Source: Desulfobaculum bizertense DSM 18034 (lineage in GTDB: Bacteria; Desulfobacterota; Desulfovibrionia; Desulfovibrionales; Desulfovibrionaceae). Taken from it: DNA of 64,000 bases. Positions 1 through 9,772 of the stretch are shown one piece after another. The DNA lies in NCBI RefSeq assembly GCF_900167065.1, contig NZ_FUYA01000005.1, positions 186,001-250,000 of the forward strand, in the 5' to 3' direction. The notes under the pieces were generated by a model. It was not told where the DNA came from and did no database searches. It worked only from the letters and a program-made list of their open reading frames with translations. How positions within the stretch are numbered: the first letter of the stretch is position 1; the number at the start of each line of letters is the position of its first letter. The position numbers and the translations under genes were made by a program.

Positions 1-2636
1 CCGAGCAAATCAGCCGCTACCTTGATTACGCAGGACACCGCGTTGACATTCCCGAAGGTCTGATCTCCTGGTTTTTCTGGGCTATTCAAGATGAATATTA
101 CATCTTCCGGGAAGACTCCGAGCAGATTATTCGCATTGAGCCACGCACAATGCGCCTCAAGCTCTCCCCCGTTATCAGCGAAGACGGCGTCGCCTTCGAC
201 GTCCTGCTTGACCACGAAGGGAAAATTCCCTTTTCCATCCGTGACGAGCAGGTCTACTTCTATGGGCAGCTTCCTATCTGGGCATATTACAAACAGACTT
301 TTTACCCGGTTCAGACAGGCTTGTCTCCTGAGCTGATTCGGGACATGACCCAGTCCAGCCCTGTCATTCAAAACAATGACATTTCCGAATTTCTTGATCG
401 AGTCTGGACCAAACTTCCGTCGTCGGACGTACACGGACAGGACGAATTCATCGAAAAAATGAGTCCGTTCTTCATCCCGGCAGAATACGCACCAAAGCTC
501 TTCCTTGATGAGGAAGGAAGTCTGCTGACCCTGCGCATTCACAACGCCTACGAGACAGAACACGGCGAAGCAGCGCTTCCCGGACCAGATCCGGACCTCC
601 AGACAGGCAGCTACTCTTATGAGGGCAAGTCTTACCTCATCCTGCGCCAGCAGCAAAAAGAAGCGGAACTGACTGCGACGCTTCTGGAGATGGGGTTCCA
701 GCCCAGAGACACGGATACATGGTTCCTCGAACCAGAAGAAGCCATTAGTTTCCTGCTCGACAACTACCCTGCCCTTGTCGAAAAGTACCGCGTCTACGGT
801 GAAAAGAATCTCACCCGCTACAAGGTCCGCCTGAGCACCCCGAACATCGTGGCCGAGGTCAAAAGTGATGAACAGGAAGAGGAAAACAATTCCTGGTTCA
901 CCCTTGATCTTAACGTCGAATACGACGGCCACCGGGTGCCGATCGACATCATTTGGGAAGCATGGACCAGCGGAAAGCGCTACGTTCAGCTCAAGGACGG
1001 CTCCTACACAAGCCTGCCTGAAAAGTGGCTCGAAAAGCTTGGACACAAGCTCAAGACTATGGGCTTCGATCCTGAAAAGCCGCCGCAAAAAGAGTTCAAG
1101 CAGTACGAAGCTCCTGTGCTGGACAAAATTCTGGAAGATCTTCCCGATGCTGTCACCGACGGTTTCTGGGATAACCTGAAAGAAAAAATCCATAGCTTTG
1201 AGCAGATCACTCCGGTGAACCAGCCTGAGACGCTGAATGCAACGCTTCGCCCGTATCAGGTTCAGGGTGTATCCTTCCTGAACTTCCTGAACGAATACGG
1301 CTTTGGTGGCATTCTGGCTGACGAAATGGGTCTTGGTAAAACCATTCAGACCCTGTCATTCCTGCTGCATCTTACTGAAAATGGAGCCACCAAGCCCAGC
1401 CTTATCGTTGTGCCGACCTCTGTTTTGCCCAACTGGGAGCGAGAAGCAGAAAAATTTGTTCCCCAGCTCAAGCGTCTGACGATTTATGGTGCTCGCCGCG
1501 ACCACCTGTTCAAAAAAATTCCCAAGGCACAGCTCGTTTTCACGACCTATGCACTTCTTCGCCGAGACCTTGAGGAACTGAAAAATTACGAGTTCACCTC
1601 GCTTATTCTTGACGAAGCACAGAACATCAAGAACCCGAACACCATCACCTCCAGAGCGGTCCGCATGATTGATTCTGATCTGCGCATCTGCCTCTCTGGT
1701 ACGCCCATCGAGAACAACCTCTTTGAGCTGTGGAGTCTCTTCGAGTTCCTGATGCCCGGTTTCCTCGGTTCCCAGCATTCGTTCCAGCGTGGCATCATCA
1801 AACCCATCAAGGATGGCGATGAAGAAACACTGGACTACCTGCGGACCCGCGTAAAGCCGTTCATTCTGCGCCGTACCAAGAGCGCGGTGGCAAAGGACCT
1901 TCCGCCGAAGATCGAAAGCGTGCAGTACTGCGCGCTGGCCGAAGAGCAGATGGAGCTGTACTCCATGCTCGCCAAAAAGCTTCGCGATCAGGTTCTGGCA
2001 GACGTGGACGAAAAGGGCATGGCCAAGAGCCAAATGTCCATTCTGGACGCACTGCTCAAGCTGCGCCAGATTTGTTGTCACCCTCGCCTGCTCAAGCTGG
2101 ATATTCCGGGTGTCTCGACCAACCTGCCTTCGGGCAAATTCGACGCCTTCAAGAACATGGTTTCCGACATCATCGAAGAAGGCCACAAGGTTCTGGTCTT
2201 CTCCCAGTTCGTCTCCATGCTTCACATCATCAGATCGTGGCTCCAGATCAACGAGACACCGTTCTGCTATCTTGATGGCTCCAGCAAGGACCGTTTTGAT
2301 CAGGTTGACAGATTCAATAACACCCCAGAAATTCCAATCTTCCTGATTTCGCTGAAAGCAGGTGGTACGGGTCTGAACCTGACCTCCGCAGACTACGTTA
2401 TCCACTACGACCCGTGGTGGAACCCGGCTGTGGAAGCTCAGGCAACTGACCGAACACACCGTATTGGCCAGACCAGACAGGTCTTCTCCTACAAGATGAT
2501 CTGCTCCGGTACTGTTGAAGAAAAGATTCTGACTCTCCAGCAGGAAAAGAAAGGCATTGCCGACGCAATCATTCCGGGCAAGGATTCCTTTAAGAATCTG
2601 ACCCGCGACGATCTCGAAATGCTCTTCGAAATCTAG
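1..2636 (+). CDS. SNF2-family DEAD/DEAH helicase (5' end outside window)
   Basis: ATP-dependent DNA translocase of the SNF2/RapA-like superfamily 2 group. The reading frame is open from base 3, 49 codons before the first ATG at 150, so the gene enters from the left and about 877 residues are visible. Motif I (DEMGLGKT, near base 1320), motif II (DEAQ, near 1610), motif III (SGTP, near 1700) and motif VI ([11 protein letters not shown], near 2440) are all intact, giving both RecA-like lobes. The roughly 400 residues before motif I are the accessory N-terminal region usual in bacterial members; any SWIM zinc finger would lie outside the window. The cellular role of this bacterial subgroup is poorly defined; repair or transcription recycling are possibilities only. 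Confidence 0.93.
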   Translation, partial: EQISRYLDYAGHRVDIPEGLISWFFWAIQDEYYIFREDSEQIIRIEPRTMRLKLSPVISEDGVAFDVLLDHEGKIPFSIRDEQVYFYGQLPIWAYYKQTFYPVQTGLSPELIRDMTQSSPVIQNNDISEFLDRVWTKLPSSDVHGQDEFIEKMSPFFIPAEYAPKLFLDEEGSLLTLRIHNAYETEHGEAALPGPDPDLQTGSYSYEGKSYLILRQQQKEAELTATLLEMGFQPRDTDTWFLEPEEAISFLLDNYPALVEKYRVYGEKNLTRYKVRLSTPNIVAEVKSDEQEEENNSWFTLDLNVEYDGHRVPIDIIWEAWTSGKRYVQLKDGSYTSLPEKWLEKLGHKLKTMGFDPEKPPQKEFKQYEAPVLDKILEDLPDAVTDGFWDNLKEKIHSFEQITPVNQPETLNATLRPYQVQGVSFLNFLNEYGFGGILADEMGLGKTIQTLSFLLHLTENGATKPSLIVVPTSVLPNWEREAEKFVPQLKRLTIYGARRDHLFKKIPKAQLVFTTYALLRRDLEELKNYEFTSLILDEAQNIKNPNTITSRAVRMIDSDLRICLSGTPIENNLFELWSLFEFLMPGFLGSQHSFQRGIIKPIKDGDEETLDYLRTRVKPFILRRTKSAVAKDLPPKIESVQYCALAEEQMELYSMLAKKLRDQVLADVDEKGMAKSQMSILDALLKLRQICCHPRLLKLDIPGVSTNLPSGKFDAFKNMVSDIIEEGHKVLVFSQFVSMLHIIRSWLQINETPFCYLDGSSKDRFDQVDRFNNTPEIPIFLISLKAGGTGLNLTSADYVIHYDPWWNPAVEAQATDRTHRIGQTRQVFSYKMICSGTVEEKILTLQQEKKGIADAIIPGKDSFKNLTRDDLEMLFEI

Positions 2637-2655
2637 CCAAGACCAAAACACTCCA

Positions 2656-2687
2656 GGCCTCCCAGCTTCTGCCGGGGGGCCTTTTTT
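2656..2687 (+). terminator. Rho-independent terminator of the helicase gene
   Basis: An 8-bp GC-rich stem (GGCCTCCC paired with GGGGGGCC, one G-U pair) is followed directly by six T, 19 bases after the stop codon. Confidence 0.85.
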
Positions 2688-2692
2688 CTCCG

Positions 2693-2727
2693 CAAAAAAG
2701 CCCCGCAGCATTTCTGCCACGGGGCTA
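2693..2727 (-). terminator. Rho-independent terminator of the DUF748 gene
   Basis: On the minus strand an AGCCCCG/CGGGGCT stem with an inner GGCAG-aaatg-CTG(c) extension is followed by a run of T. It sits 24 bases after the stop of the convergent DUF748 gene, back to back with the helicase terminator. Confidence 0.8.
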
Positions 2728-2750
2728 TATTTCTTCTGTGTGTGCCAACT

Positions 2751-5700
2751 CTAGTTCGTATCCAGCACAACAACATTCCCTGTACCGTTTTTGACCGGAG
2801 CCTTATCAATGGCCGCAGGCTTTTTCATAAAGAGCCGCCCCGGATCAATCTTTCCTTCGACTCTGAGGTAGCGCAAGACAGCCTCACCTCGGCGGAATGC
2901 CAGTTCGTTCAATGCGCCCGGTCTGTTCGCATGTTCCTTGAACAGCTCTTCCATTTTTTCGACAGGCTGCTCAGAGTCAATGCCAAGGAATCCGGGTTTG
3001 GCAAACGGTGCCTTTTCGTACGCAATGCGCAGGAATTTGGGATACTCGTCTTCATTCACCTTGACCTCAAGCTCCGAAGCCGGGGCCTTTCCCTGCTCCT
3101 GAAGCTCCAGATACTTTTCGTGGCGGACGGCTTCACGAATCGTTGCATTGCCCAAAGAGGCCTTGTCAATCTTGGGATCAGCATAGCCCGCCAGTTCCAG
3201 TTTCATTGACTGCTTGGCAGTCATGGCCTTGGCCAAAGCCGAAAGCTTGGTTATCGCCGTAGGATTCAGGAATGATGATCCCGGATCAAAGGCCACCACG
3301 TTTGCAGCTTCGCCTCCACCAAACATACTGCCCAAAACCGTCAGCGGCGAGGTCACAACCTTAAAGAGCAGGTTGAACAAAGTTTTGAGGAAGGTTCGCC
3401 CAAGGCTAAAGTGCGGGTCATCGAGCCGACCACTCACCGGGATATTCAAATCAATATCCCCACTAGGCCCACGCAAAAGCGAAAGAATCAGCTGCATGGG
3501 CAAACTGATGGCATCAGGATTATCCACTCTGCTTCCTACATCAAGATTGGTAAAGAGCATGTTATTTTCAATCTTGATGTTCGGCCCTGTCAGCTCCACG
3601 TCAATATCCGCAGTCAGCTTTCCAGTCGCAAAGGGATACGCAATGGTCTCCAGTGTATATGGCGAAACAGGCGGCATTTCTGCCCCCTGAACCTTGATGT
3701 TCAGCTTGGTTTTAAATTCTGAGCCAAAAGGCGTTATGGAGCCGGAGACATTCAGCGGAGCGCCCACACCAAGCCGCGCGTTCACAACGATTTCAGCAGG
3801 AGCTTCAGCCACAGTCGAAAAGCCCGTGATATTTCCCTCTGCTTCATGCAGTGCAGTCGCGTAGCTCGGGCTAATCGTCTTGTCTTCAAAAGCGATTTCA
3901 CCGCCTGAAAGCACGATTTCATTGATGGTCACAGGCGGCATCGATCCCGTTGGGACCTCCACTGCGGCAGAATCAAGTTCATCGGTCTGAGCAGGAGCCT
4001 TCAGCACAGCACCTGTGCTCTGAGCCGGTCGCTCTGTCTTCTTCTGCCGTGCGCGTCGTTCTGCCGCAAACTCTGCCTCAAGAGCATCCTGCCCCGGAGC
4101 CGTTTTATAGACATGAAGCTCGTCCTTGAGGTCCACGTCAGGAGCAAGCTCTTTTACGTTCAGGCGATCACTTGCCGGAGGAGCAGGTTTACCCGCCATC
4201 CGGGCAAGATTGATGCGCCCATCTTTTTCCCGCTCAATTTTCACGTTTGGGTCTTTGATTTCAATCTTGGAAATATCAACCCGAAGCGGCAGAAGCCGAA
4301 AATCGACATCCCGTACATCAAGCTTGCCAAGGCTCGCAAAGCGCTCACGGGTCTGCCCATCACGCAGGCGCAGACGCGACAGAGTCGCTGCCCCCGTAAA
4401 TGTCGCATTGGTTTTGTCTGTCTGAGTAAAGGACCAGTCGCCTGTGACAAACAGTCGACCTCCCGCGACATCCATATCCACGTTTTCGTGCAGGTATCCT
4501 GTTAGGGCTGCAAGCGACAAATTCTTGATTTGTGCATTGCCTGCAAACTTGAGCGGGCTGACAGTGCCTTGCCCTGCGGCTTCAATACTTCCACCCCGCA
4601 TGGCCGTTGCACGTATGGAAAAATCAAGCGGAGCATCCATAGCCGCAGAAATGCCTTTCACGGTGCCAGAAATTTTGCTCAGCGCCACATCCGTTGGCCG
4701 CATGAGCGCCGCATCGCGAAACTTTACGGCACAATCCTTAAGCTGCAACACGCCCAGCGTTGCTTTCCACGGCAAACCGCTGCTGGAAGATGACGAAGAC
4801 GCGGAAGCGCTCTTTTTCCCCTTCCCCGCAGGTGGCACAAAATAATTCACCAGATCAATGCCCTGCTTTGTCTGCGTCAGGCGAGCATCCAGCCCCTGAA
4901 CAAGCAACTCTGCAATGGATGCCTGCTGAGCCTTGAGGCTCACTTTCGCCCCCTTTGCAGCAAGAGTCTTTGACTGAATCAGAGTGGTCTTGCCCTTGGG
5001 ATCTTTTATGAGCAGATCAGAAAGCGTGACCCCTGCGTCCTTGATGCGAATGGAATTGGGGTCTGTCCCACCGGACCAAGAAGCCTGCGCACCCAAAATA
5101 CCCTTGCTTATGGTCAAAGGCACTGCCGCTTTCAAATACGGCGCATAGTCAGGAATATTCAGCCCCCGCAACGTCACGGTTCCGCTGTGCGTCAGCTCAC
5201 CCACGTCAGCAGACGCGTTCAGCTCAAAATATTCTCCCTTGGGAGAACCAAAATTCACCTTGATCGGGGTGAGGTGGCCCTTTTTCGTATCAAGATCGGT
5301 CACGTGAATGGCGAGAGGTGAAATCTTTTTCGTAAACTTCCCCATAGCAAGGTCAGTAAACGAAATTTGCCCATTCGTTACCGAAAAATCATTCAGTATC
5401 ACGCGGAAAGCCTGGGCCTCCGCACTATCCTCCGGCTCTGCTGCTCCACCTTGCGTTTCAGCAGGGGCAACCGGGTTCTCTTGCGGAGCCTCCTCGGCAG
5501 TTCCAGCCGACTTCGCAGGGCTTGGAGATTTCGCAGTCACTTCAGAATTCGTGACAACATCTTTTGCTTTTTCAGCCTCTGAGGCTGGTACACCCTTCGC
5601 CCTTGCTTTTGCTGGCGGCCCAGCCTTTGACGGTCCAGCTTTGGATGGTCCGGCCTTTTTGGCTGAATGCTGAGGATTCTCAGGAGCGGCAGCAGGGGCA

Positions 5701-6923
5701 GTTTCGGCCTCGGCTGCAAAAGCACTCGACGTCAGAGAAAGCGAAGTCTGCGGCTCTGGCTTTTGCTCCGGAGCGATTGGAGCCTCTTTTTTTGGCTCTG
5801 GCTGAGCATCTATTTCTGCCTTTGGCTGCGCTTTTGTCTTCTGCTTTACCGAATCATCACTTTTCGTTTTGGCAACCGGAGCAGGCTGCTCCGGTGTCCA
5901 GCTCTGAACGTTCAGCGTTCCATCAGCATTTCGCACAAGGTTCACAAAAGGCCCATCAACCCCAAACTTACGGATTCGGGCAACATTCCGGCGCAAGTCC
6001 AGCCGATCAATCTGGAGGTCCAGCGAAGACAGTCCGACCATATCCTTGCCCTTTTCCTGCCATGCCAAGTCCTTCACGTTGGCAGTTCCGCTCACGATGA
6101 TGGCCGGAAGCGTTTCTTCCGAAAACTCAAAATCAACAGCAATACGGCAATCAAGCTTGCCCCGCGTCAATTCAAGCGGCGTGGTGTATGGAATGTACTT
6201 TCGATAATACGGCAAATCGACCTGAGTAAGATCAATCACAAAACGCGAAGTCAGCGCAGGGTCAAAGGGACGAGTATTTCCATCCAGTCGAAACGGTTCA
6301 TTATTGAGCACACCAGACAACTCTGGGCGCACAAATGTTTGTCTGTCTTTTTCGAGGCTCGACACAAAAGGAATAAACAGGTGGAGCTTTCGCAGACTGT
6401 TTTCAACCCCATGTACACGGTCGTCTATGTCTGCGCTTCCCCCCTCAATCTCAATTGTATGAATGACGAGCGGCGGAGGCCCAGAAGCTTCCTTTGGCTC
6501 CTCTGGAGCATCAGAAACAAGCAGGTCTGCAAAATTACTCTGCTCCCCATCAACCACAATGCGTGCATAGGGATCGACCAAACGCAAGGTCTGCACCACC
6601 AGCGCCAGCTTGGGAACTGAGAGCCACGCAATGTCTAAATCAAGCATTCCCAAAGACACAAAGGTTGTGTCCCCTGATGGTTCCTTGATGTCCAGCCCCT
6701 CTGCCTGCGTATGCAGAGTCAAAGGATTAAAACGCACCTTTTCAAGGGTAACAGGACGATTCAGGGCCTTGGTGAGCTGTGATTCCACAACAGAGCGCGT
6801 CACTGGCGGCACGACAAAAAAGCCCACCAGCACGTACACCACAAAGCACAGCAAAGACACCAAAAGAATTTTATGCAGGCGACGCAAGCTTTTCCAGCTC
6901 TGAAATACACCGTTCTTCACCAT
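2751..6923 (-). CDS. DUF748/AsmA-like giant envelope protein
   Basis: A 1390-residue protein with one N-terminal membrane segment (about residues 15-37, ILLVSLLCFVVYVLVGFFVV) followed by a long periplasmic part rich in beta-strand repeats, the pattern of AsmA-like/DUF748 proteins. Family members are thought to bridge inner and outer membrane and help carry lipids; the substrate here is unknown. Residues about 345-515 form a low-complexity Ala/Pro/Lys/Glu linker with short repeats (SKAGP repeated). The C-terminal 150 residues resemble the OmpA-like tail common in DUF748 proteins. GGAGG lies just upstream of the ATG. It appears monocistronic, with its own terminator. Confidence 0.88.
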   Translation of the reverse strand: MVKNGVFQSWKSLRRLHKILLVSLLCFVVYVLVGFFVVPPVTRSVVESQLTKALNRPVTLEKVRFNPLTLHTQAEGLDIKEPSGDTTFVSLGMLDLDIAWLSVPKLALVVQTLRLVDPYARIVVDGEQSNFADLLVSDAPEEPKEASGPPPLVIHTIEIEGGSADIDDRVHGVENSLRKLHLFIPFVSSLEKDRQTFVRPELSGVLNNEPFRLDGNTRPFDPALTSRFVIDLTQVDLPYYRKYIPYTTPLELTRGKLDCRIAVDFEFSEETLPAIIVSGTANVKDLAWQEKGKDMVGLSSLDLQIDRLDLRRNVARIRKFGVDGPFVNLVRNADGTLNVQSWTPEQPAPVAKTKSDDSVKQKTKAQPKAEIDAQPEPKKEAPIAPEQKPEPQTSLSLTSSAFAAEAETAPAAAPENPQHSAKKAGPSKAGPSKAGPPAKARAKGVPASEAEKAKDVVTNSEVTAKSPSPAKSAGTAEEAPQENPVAPAETQGGAAEPEDSAEAQAFRVILNDFSVTNGQISFTDLAMGKFTKKISPLAIHVTDLDTKKGHLTPIKVNFGSPKGEYFELNASADVGELTHSGTVTLRGLNIPDYAPYLKAAVPLTISKGILGAQASWSGGTDPNSIRIKDAGVTLSDLLIKDPKGKTTLIQSKTLAAKGAKVSLKAQQASIAELLVQGLDARLTQTKQGIDLVNYFVPPAGKGKKSASASSSSSSSGLPWKATLGVLQLKDCAVKFRDAALMRPTDVALSKISGTVKGISAAMDAPLDFSIRATAMRGGSIEAAGQGTVSPLKFAGNAQIKNLSLAALTGYLHENVDMDVAGGRLFVTGDWSFTQTDKTNATFTGAATLSRLRLRDGQTRERFASLGKLDVRDVDFRLLPLRVDISKIEIKDPNVKIEREKDGRINLARMAGKPAPPASDRLNVKELAPDVDLKDELHVYKTAPGQDALEAEFAAERRARQKKTERPAQSTGAVLKAPAQTDELDSAAVEVPTGSMPPVTINEIVLSGGEIAFEDKTISPSYATALHEAEGNITGFSTVAEAPAEIVVNARLGVGAPLNVSGSITPFGSEFKTKLNIKVQGAEMPPVSPYTLETIAYPFATGKLTADIDVELTGPNIKIENNMLFTNLDVGSRVDNPDAISLPMQLILSLLRGPSGDIDLNIPVSGRLDDPHFSLGRTFLKTLFNLLFKVVTSPLTVLGSMFGGGEAANVVAFDPGSSFLNPTAITKLSALAKAMTAKQSMKLELAGYADPKIDKASLGNATIREAVRHEKYLELQEQGKAPASELEVKVNEDEYPKFLRIAYEKAPFAKPGFLGIDSEQPVEKMEELFKEHANRPGALNELAFRRGEAVLRYLRVEGKIDPGRLFMKKPAAIDKAPVKNGTGNVVVLDTN

Positions 6924-7022
6924 AGCCTCCGCGCTTTAAAAACAGCATGCAGCATAAGAAAATGATCCATCAAAAGGATAGCACAAAGGGGGCGCAATGC
7001 GCCATACTTGCAGGGAGAACCC

Positions 7023-7841
7023 TTAGTCGAGAAGAAAATTCTGGTCTGGGGAGTGGATGAATGCCCTCGCAGGAGCACAGGGCGTCACATCAATGGCAAA
7101 GTCGTGTCCTTCAATCTGAGACACGGCCAACATCGCACGCAACGAATTCAGCACATAGACATGCTGAAAATTCGCCAGCTCAGAGCGATGCACCGGACGA
7201 AAAACAGGATGCAGCATGTCCCGCACAGAGGCGAGCGCTGTTGAAGGAAGGATTGCGGCCCCAGACTCTGGCGGGGCAAGCGGGCTTATGTACTGCTCGC
7301 CGTCAAAAAAACACAGGGCAGACGACGAACTTTCCAAAACGTATCCATCAGCAGTCAACAAAATGGCATCGTCAAATCCTGCTGCATTGGCCTGCTGATG
7401 AGCATGAATGTACGGCAGGTAATTTGCCGTCTTGTGTGCTGCGAGCCAACTTTGATGGACCTGAGGGCAAAAACACAGCTTCTGCACTGTTTCTGCTGGC
7501 GCAATCGTGTAAGGAGCAATGGTCAAAACAGGCCGCATGGTCTGCGTCACACCAAGTCCCTCGCGGACGGCATAAATAATATTAAGGCGTCCGCTCTTGC
7601 CCCCAAACCCGTTTCGCTTTGCGAGTTCAGTCAAAAGCTGCGCATAGTCTGGAGCATCATACGCATAGCCAAATGTACGCAGACTGGCATGGATACGGGC
7701 ACAGTGTGCTTCAAGCTGACACACATGGTCCCCATCCCACAGCAGCGTTTCAAAAAAAGAAATTCCATAGCGAAATGCTGCGCCGTCTACAGGAAGCGAC
7801 AGCCCGCCATCAACAAAATTGTGCCCATCATAAAAAATCAC
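7023..7841 (-). CDS. pabC: Aminodeoxychorismate lyase (class IV aminotransferase)
   Basis: PLP-dependent fold-type IV enzyme that would release pyruvate from 4-amino-4-deoxychorismate to give p-aminobenzoate for folate. The 272-residue length fits. The likely PLP lysine is in KTANYLPYI (about residue 138), and the phosphate-binding ESSSSALC segment follows. The GTG start overlaps the pabB stop as GTGA, so translation is coupled. The family also contains branched-chain and D-amino-acid aminotransferases; the position directly after pabA and pabB is the main reason for calling PabC. Confidence 0.85.
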   Translation of the reverse strand: MIFYDGHNFVDGGLSLPVDGAAFRYGISFFETLLWDGDHVCQLEAHCARIHASLRTFGYAYDAPDYAQLLTELAKRNGFGGKSGRLNIIYAVREGLGVTQTMRPVLTIAPYTIAPAETVQKLCFCPQVHQSWLAAHKTANYLPYIHAHQQANAAGFDDAILLTADGYVLESSSSALCFFDGEQYISPLAPPESGAAILPSTALASVRDMLHPVFRPVHRSELANFQHVYVLNSLRAMLAVSQIEGHDFAIDVTPCAPARAFIHSPDQNFLLD

Positions 7842-9103
7842 TCTTGAACCACCTGAAAGAATTTTTCTGCTTTTGCCAGTGTTTCCTGATGTTCCGCCTC
7901 TGGTTCAGATGCAACAACAATACCACTGCCTGCATGAAAAACAAAACGGTTGGACTGGGTGTTATAGAGAGCTGTGCGTATGATGATACTGGATTCCATT
8001 GTCTTTTTATCCCGAATCAGCACCATACTGCCACAGTAAACACCTCTGGAATGTGGTTCCAGTTCCTCAATGCAGTGCATTGCAGAACGCTTGGGACAGC
8101 CCGTGACAGAGCCACCGGGAAAGGCATCATAAAAAAGATCCCAGCAACTGCGGTCAGGACGGAGCCGCCCCCGCACATTACTATACATCTGGATAAGCGA
8201 GTCCACGACAAACGTGGACTTGTGCCCATCCACCTGCACAGAGCCGTATTCACAGTTGGCAGAAATATCGTTGCGAATCAGGTCCACAATCATGGACAGC
8301 TCGGCACTTTCCTTGGGCGAATCCGTCACCAGCCGGTCCAGCTCTGGGCTGTACTCCTCAAAAGCCAGCGTTCCCTTAATAGGCTGAGACAAAACATTAC
8401 CATCGCGAACGCTCAAAAATCGTTCTGGAGAAGAGCTTATGACCCGCTCTTCCCCAAGATGAAAATACGCATAATACTGCGCCGGGCACTCCTGCCACAG
8501 GGCAAAAAAGAGTGAAACGGGATCGCACGCGTCCAAAACTGTTTCGTAGGCCGAGGACAGACAGAGCTGATAGACCTGCCCAGCCTTGATGCGCTCCAGA
8601 GTCTCTCGAACCCCATTCTCATACGCTGTGGCACCCATTGACGCCTCAAGATCTTTTGCGCAGCACACGGCATCAGGAGGAGAAACGTGTCGCCAGTCCC
8701 CCTTTTCCAAAAGCTCCCGAGCGAGGACCTCATCCCCCTCAGCGCACAGCTCGCCAGTGACACAGTCATAGACCACAAGCAGACGATACTTTCGAAAACA
8801 TCCATCTGGTGCAGCCTGAGGCTTGGTACTCTTTATGTCCCACTGAGGCAGGCCAAATTCATACGGCACACAGCCAAGAGCAGTGCCGGGCGTATCAAAA
8901 AGAAATGCCGAAACACTCTCGCGAGGCGTCCCCTGAGGCAAAGGGCATTCTGCACAAACGTCCACCCCAACCCAACACGTTTCACCATGCTTCGGCTCTG
9001 GGTGAGACAGGAACGCATCCGCCTGACGCTCACGCACCAGCCATGCAGCAAAGCGCACAAAATCCTCATGCGAAACGTGCGAAATACGAACAGGCGTATT
9101 CAA
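7838..9103 (-). CDS. pabB: Aminodeoxychorismate synthase component I
   Basis: Chorismate-binding enzyme of 421 residues that aminates chorismate using ammonia from the PabA partner. The PIKGT motif (about residue 240) carries the lysine typical of PabB, where TrpE has PIAGT, which argues for p-aminobenzoate rather than anthranilate. The core (SSSPERFL, GSVTGCPKRSAM, YCGSMV, HAGSGIV) is intact. The start is uncertain: TTG at 9103 has GGAGG nine bases upstream but lies inside pabA (the GGAGG also encodes conserved GG of PabA); a GTG at 9058 with GAGG overlapping the pabA stop is a realistic alternative that would shorten the protein by 15 residues. Confidence 0.88.
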   Translation of the reverse strand: MNTPVRISHVSHEDFVRFAAWLVRERQADAFLSHPEPKHGETCWVGVDVCAECPLPQGTPRESVSAFLFDTPGTALGCVPYEFGLPQWDIKSTKPQAAPDGCFRKYRLLVVYDCVTGELCAEGDEVLARELLEKGDWRHVSPPDAVCCAKDLEASMGATAYENGVRETLERIKAGQVYQLCLSSAYETVLDACDPVSLFFALWQECPAQYYAYFHLGEERVISSSPERFLSVRDGNVLSQPIKGTLAFEEYSPELDRLVTDSPKESAELSMIVDLIRNDISANCEYGSVQVDGHKSTFVVDSLIQMYSNVRGRLRPDRSCWDLFYDAFPGGSVTGCPKRSAMHCIEELEPHSRGVYCGSMVLIRDKKTMESSIIIRTALYNTQSNRFVFHAGSGIVVASEPEAEHQETLAKAEKFFQVVQE

Positions 9104-9620
9104 TGAACTTTCCTCCGTCAGTGGTCAAAAACGATTCTGGATGGAACTGGAAGCCAAGAACAGGACGCGTTGGATGTTCAAGAATCATGGGGACACCATC
9201 CGCGTTTTTTGCCGTCACCAAAAGCTCAGGGGCAGGCTTTGCAGCATACAGCGAATGATAGCGGGCGACGTCTGTTTCGCCCCCCTGCCAGACAATCCGA
9301 TCCGCAACGCCATGCACACAGCCCGCAAGTCGGGAAACCTTTCCCCCAAAGTGGACATTAATAATCTGCATACCAAGGCAGATGCCGAGCACGGGCGTGC
9401 CCGAATCAAGGAAACGCTCATACCCGGGATACTCTTCTGGTCGTCCCGGTCCCGGCGAAAGCACAATCATGTCCCACGGCTCTGGCTGCTCCTGCGCAAT
9501 CGCAGAGTACGGCACAATCCTTGGCCGAGTATTCAGCGAAACTGCAAGCAGATGCTCCAGATTTCGCGTAAAACTGTCGTAGTTATCAAGAAGAAGAATC
9601 TTCACTCTGTCGAACTCCAT
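9066..9620 (-). CDS. pabA: Aminodeoxychorismate synthase glutamine amidotransferase
   Basis: Class I glutamine amidotransferase of 184 residues that supplies ammonia to PabB. The oxyanion and nucleophile motif GICLGMQ carries the catalytic Cys, and FQFHPES holds the catalytic His-Glu pair. The protein begins KILLLDNYDSFT within ten residues of the chosen ATG, as expected; an upstream TTG (9641) would add seven residues but has no ribosome site. The gene is first in the pabABC operon and overlaps pabB by 38 bases if the TTG start of pabB is used. It could serve TrpE too, but no trp genes are present here. Confidence 0.87.
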   Translation of the reverse strand: MEFDRVKILLLDNYDSFTRNLEHLLAVSLNTRPRIVPYSAIAQEQPEPWDMIVLSPGPGRPEEYPGYERFLDSGTPVLGICLGMQIINVHFGGKVSRLAGCVHGVADRIVWQGGETDVARYHSLYAAKPAPELLVTAKNADGVPMILEHPTRPVLGFQFHPESFLTTDGGKFIEYACSYFARFA

Positions 9621-9772
9621 ATTCACACGTGCCCGCACCAAGCCATAAAAACAGACTGTACGAACATAAAATTATTTCATTTTTCAACAAAGTGCCATCC
9701 AGACAAGGCTGTTGACATATCGCCCTGCATCGCCCACAACCATGACGGGCACAGCCCAAAAGGAGTCACGTC
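9621..9772. promoter_or_regulatory. Divergent pab/bio control region
   Basis: About 150 bases separate the divergent pabA and bioA genes. It contains TTGACA (9712-9717, plus strand) and an inverted pair TCAACA (9684-9689)/TGTTGA (9710-9715) separated by 20 bases. The half sites resemble BirA operator halves, but the spacing is longer than the usual 15-16, so a biotin operator is only a weak possibility. No convincing -10 was found. Confidence 0.3.

Noticed and set aside
1356-2720. 454-codon open frame antisense to the helicase
   Set aside because: It mirrors the conserved helicase motifs, has no ribosome site or family resemblance, and is explained by codon bias of the plus-strand gene.
9681-9718. 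BirA (biotin repressor) operator between pabA and bioA
   Set aside because: Half sites match about seven of nine positions, but they are 20 bases apart instead of about 15; kept only as a weak note in the control-region entry.
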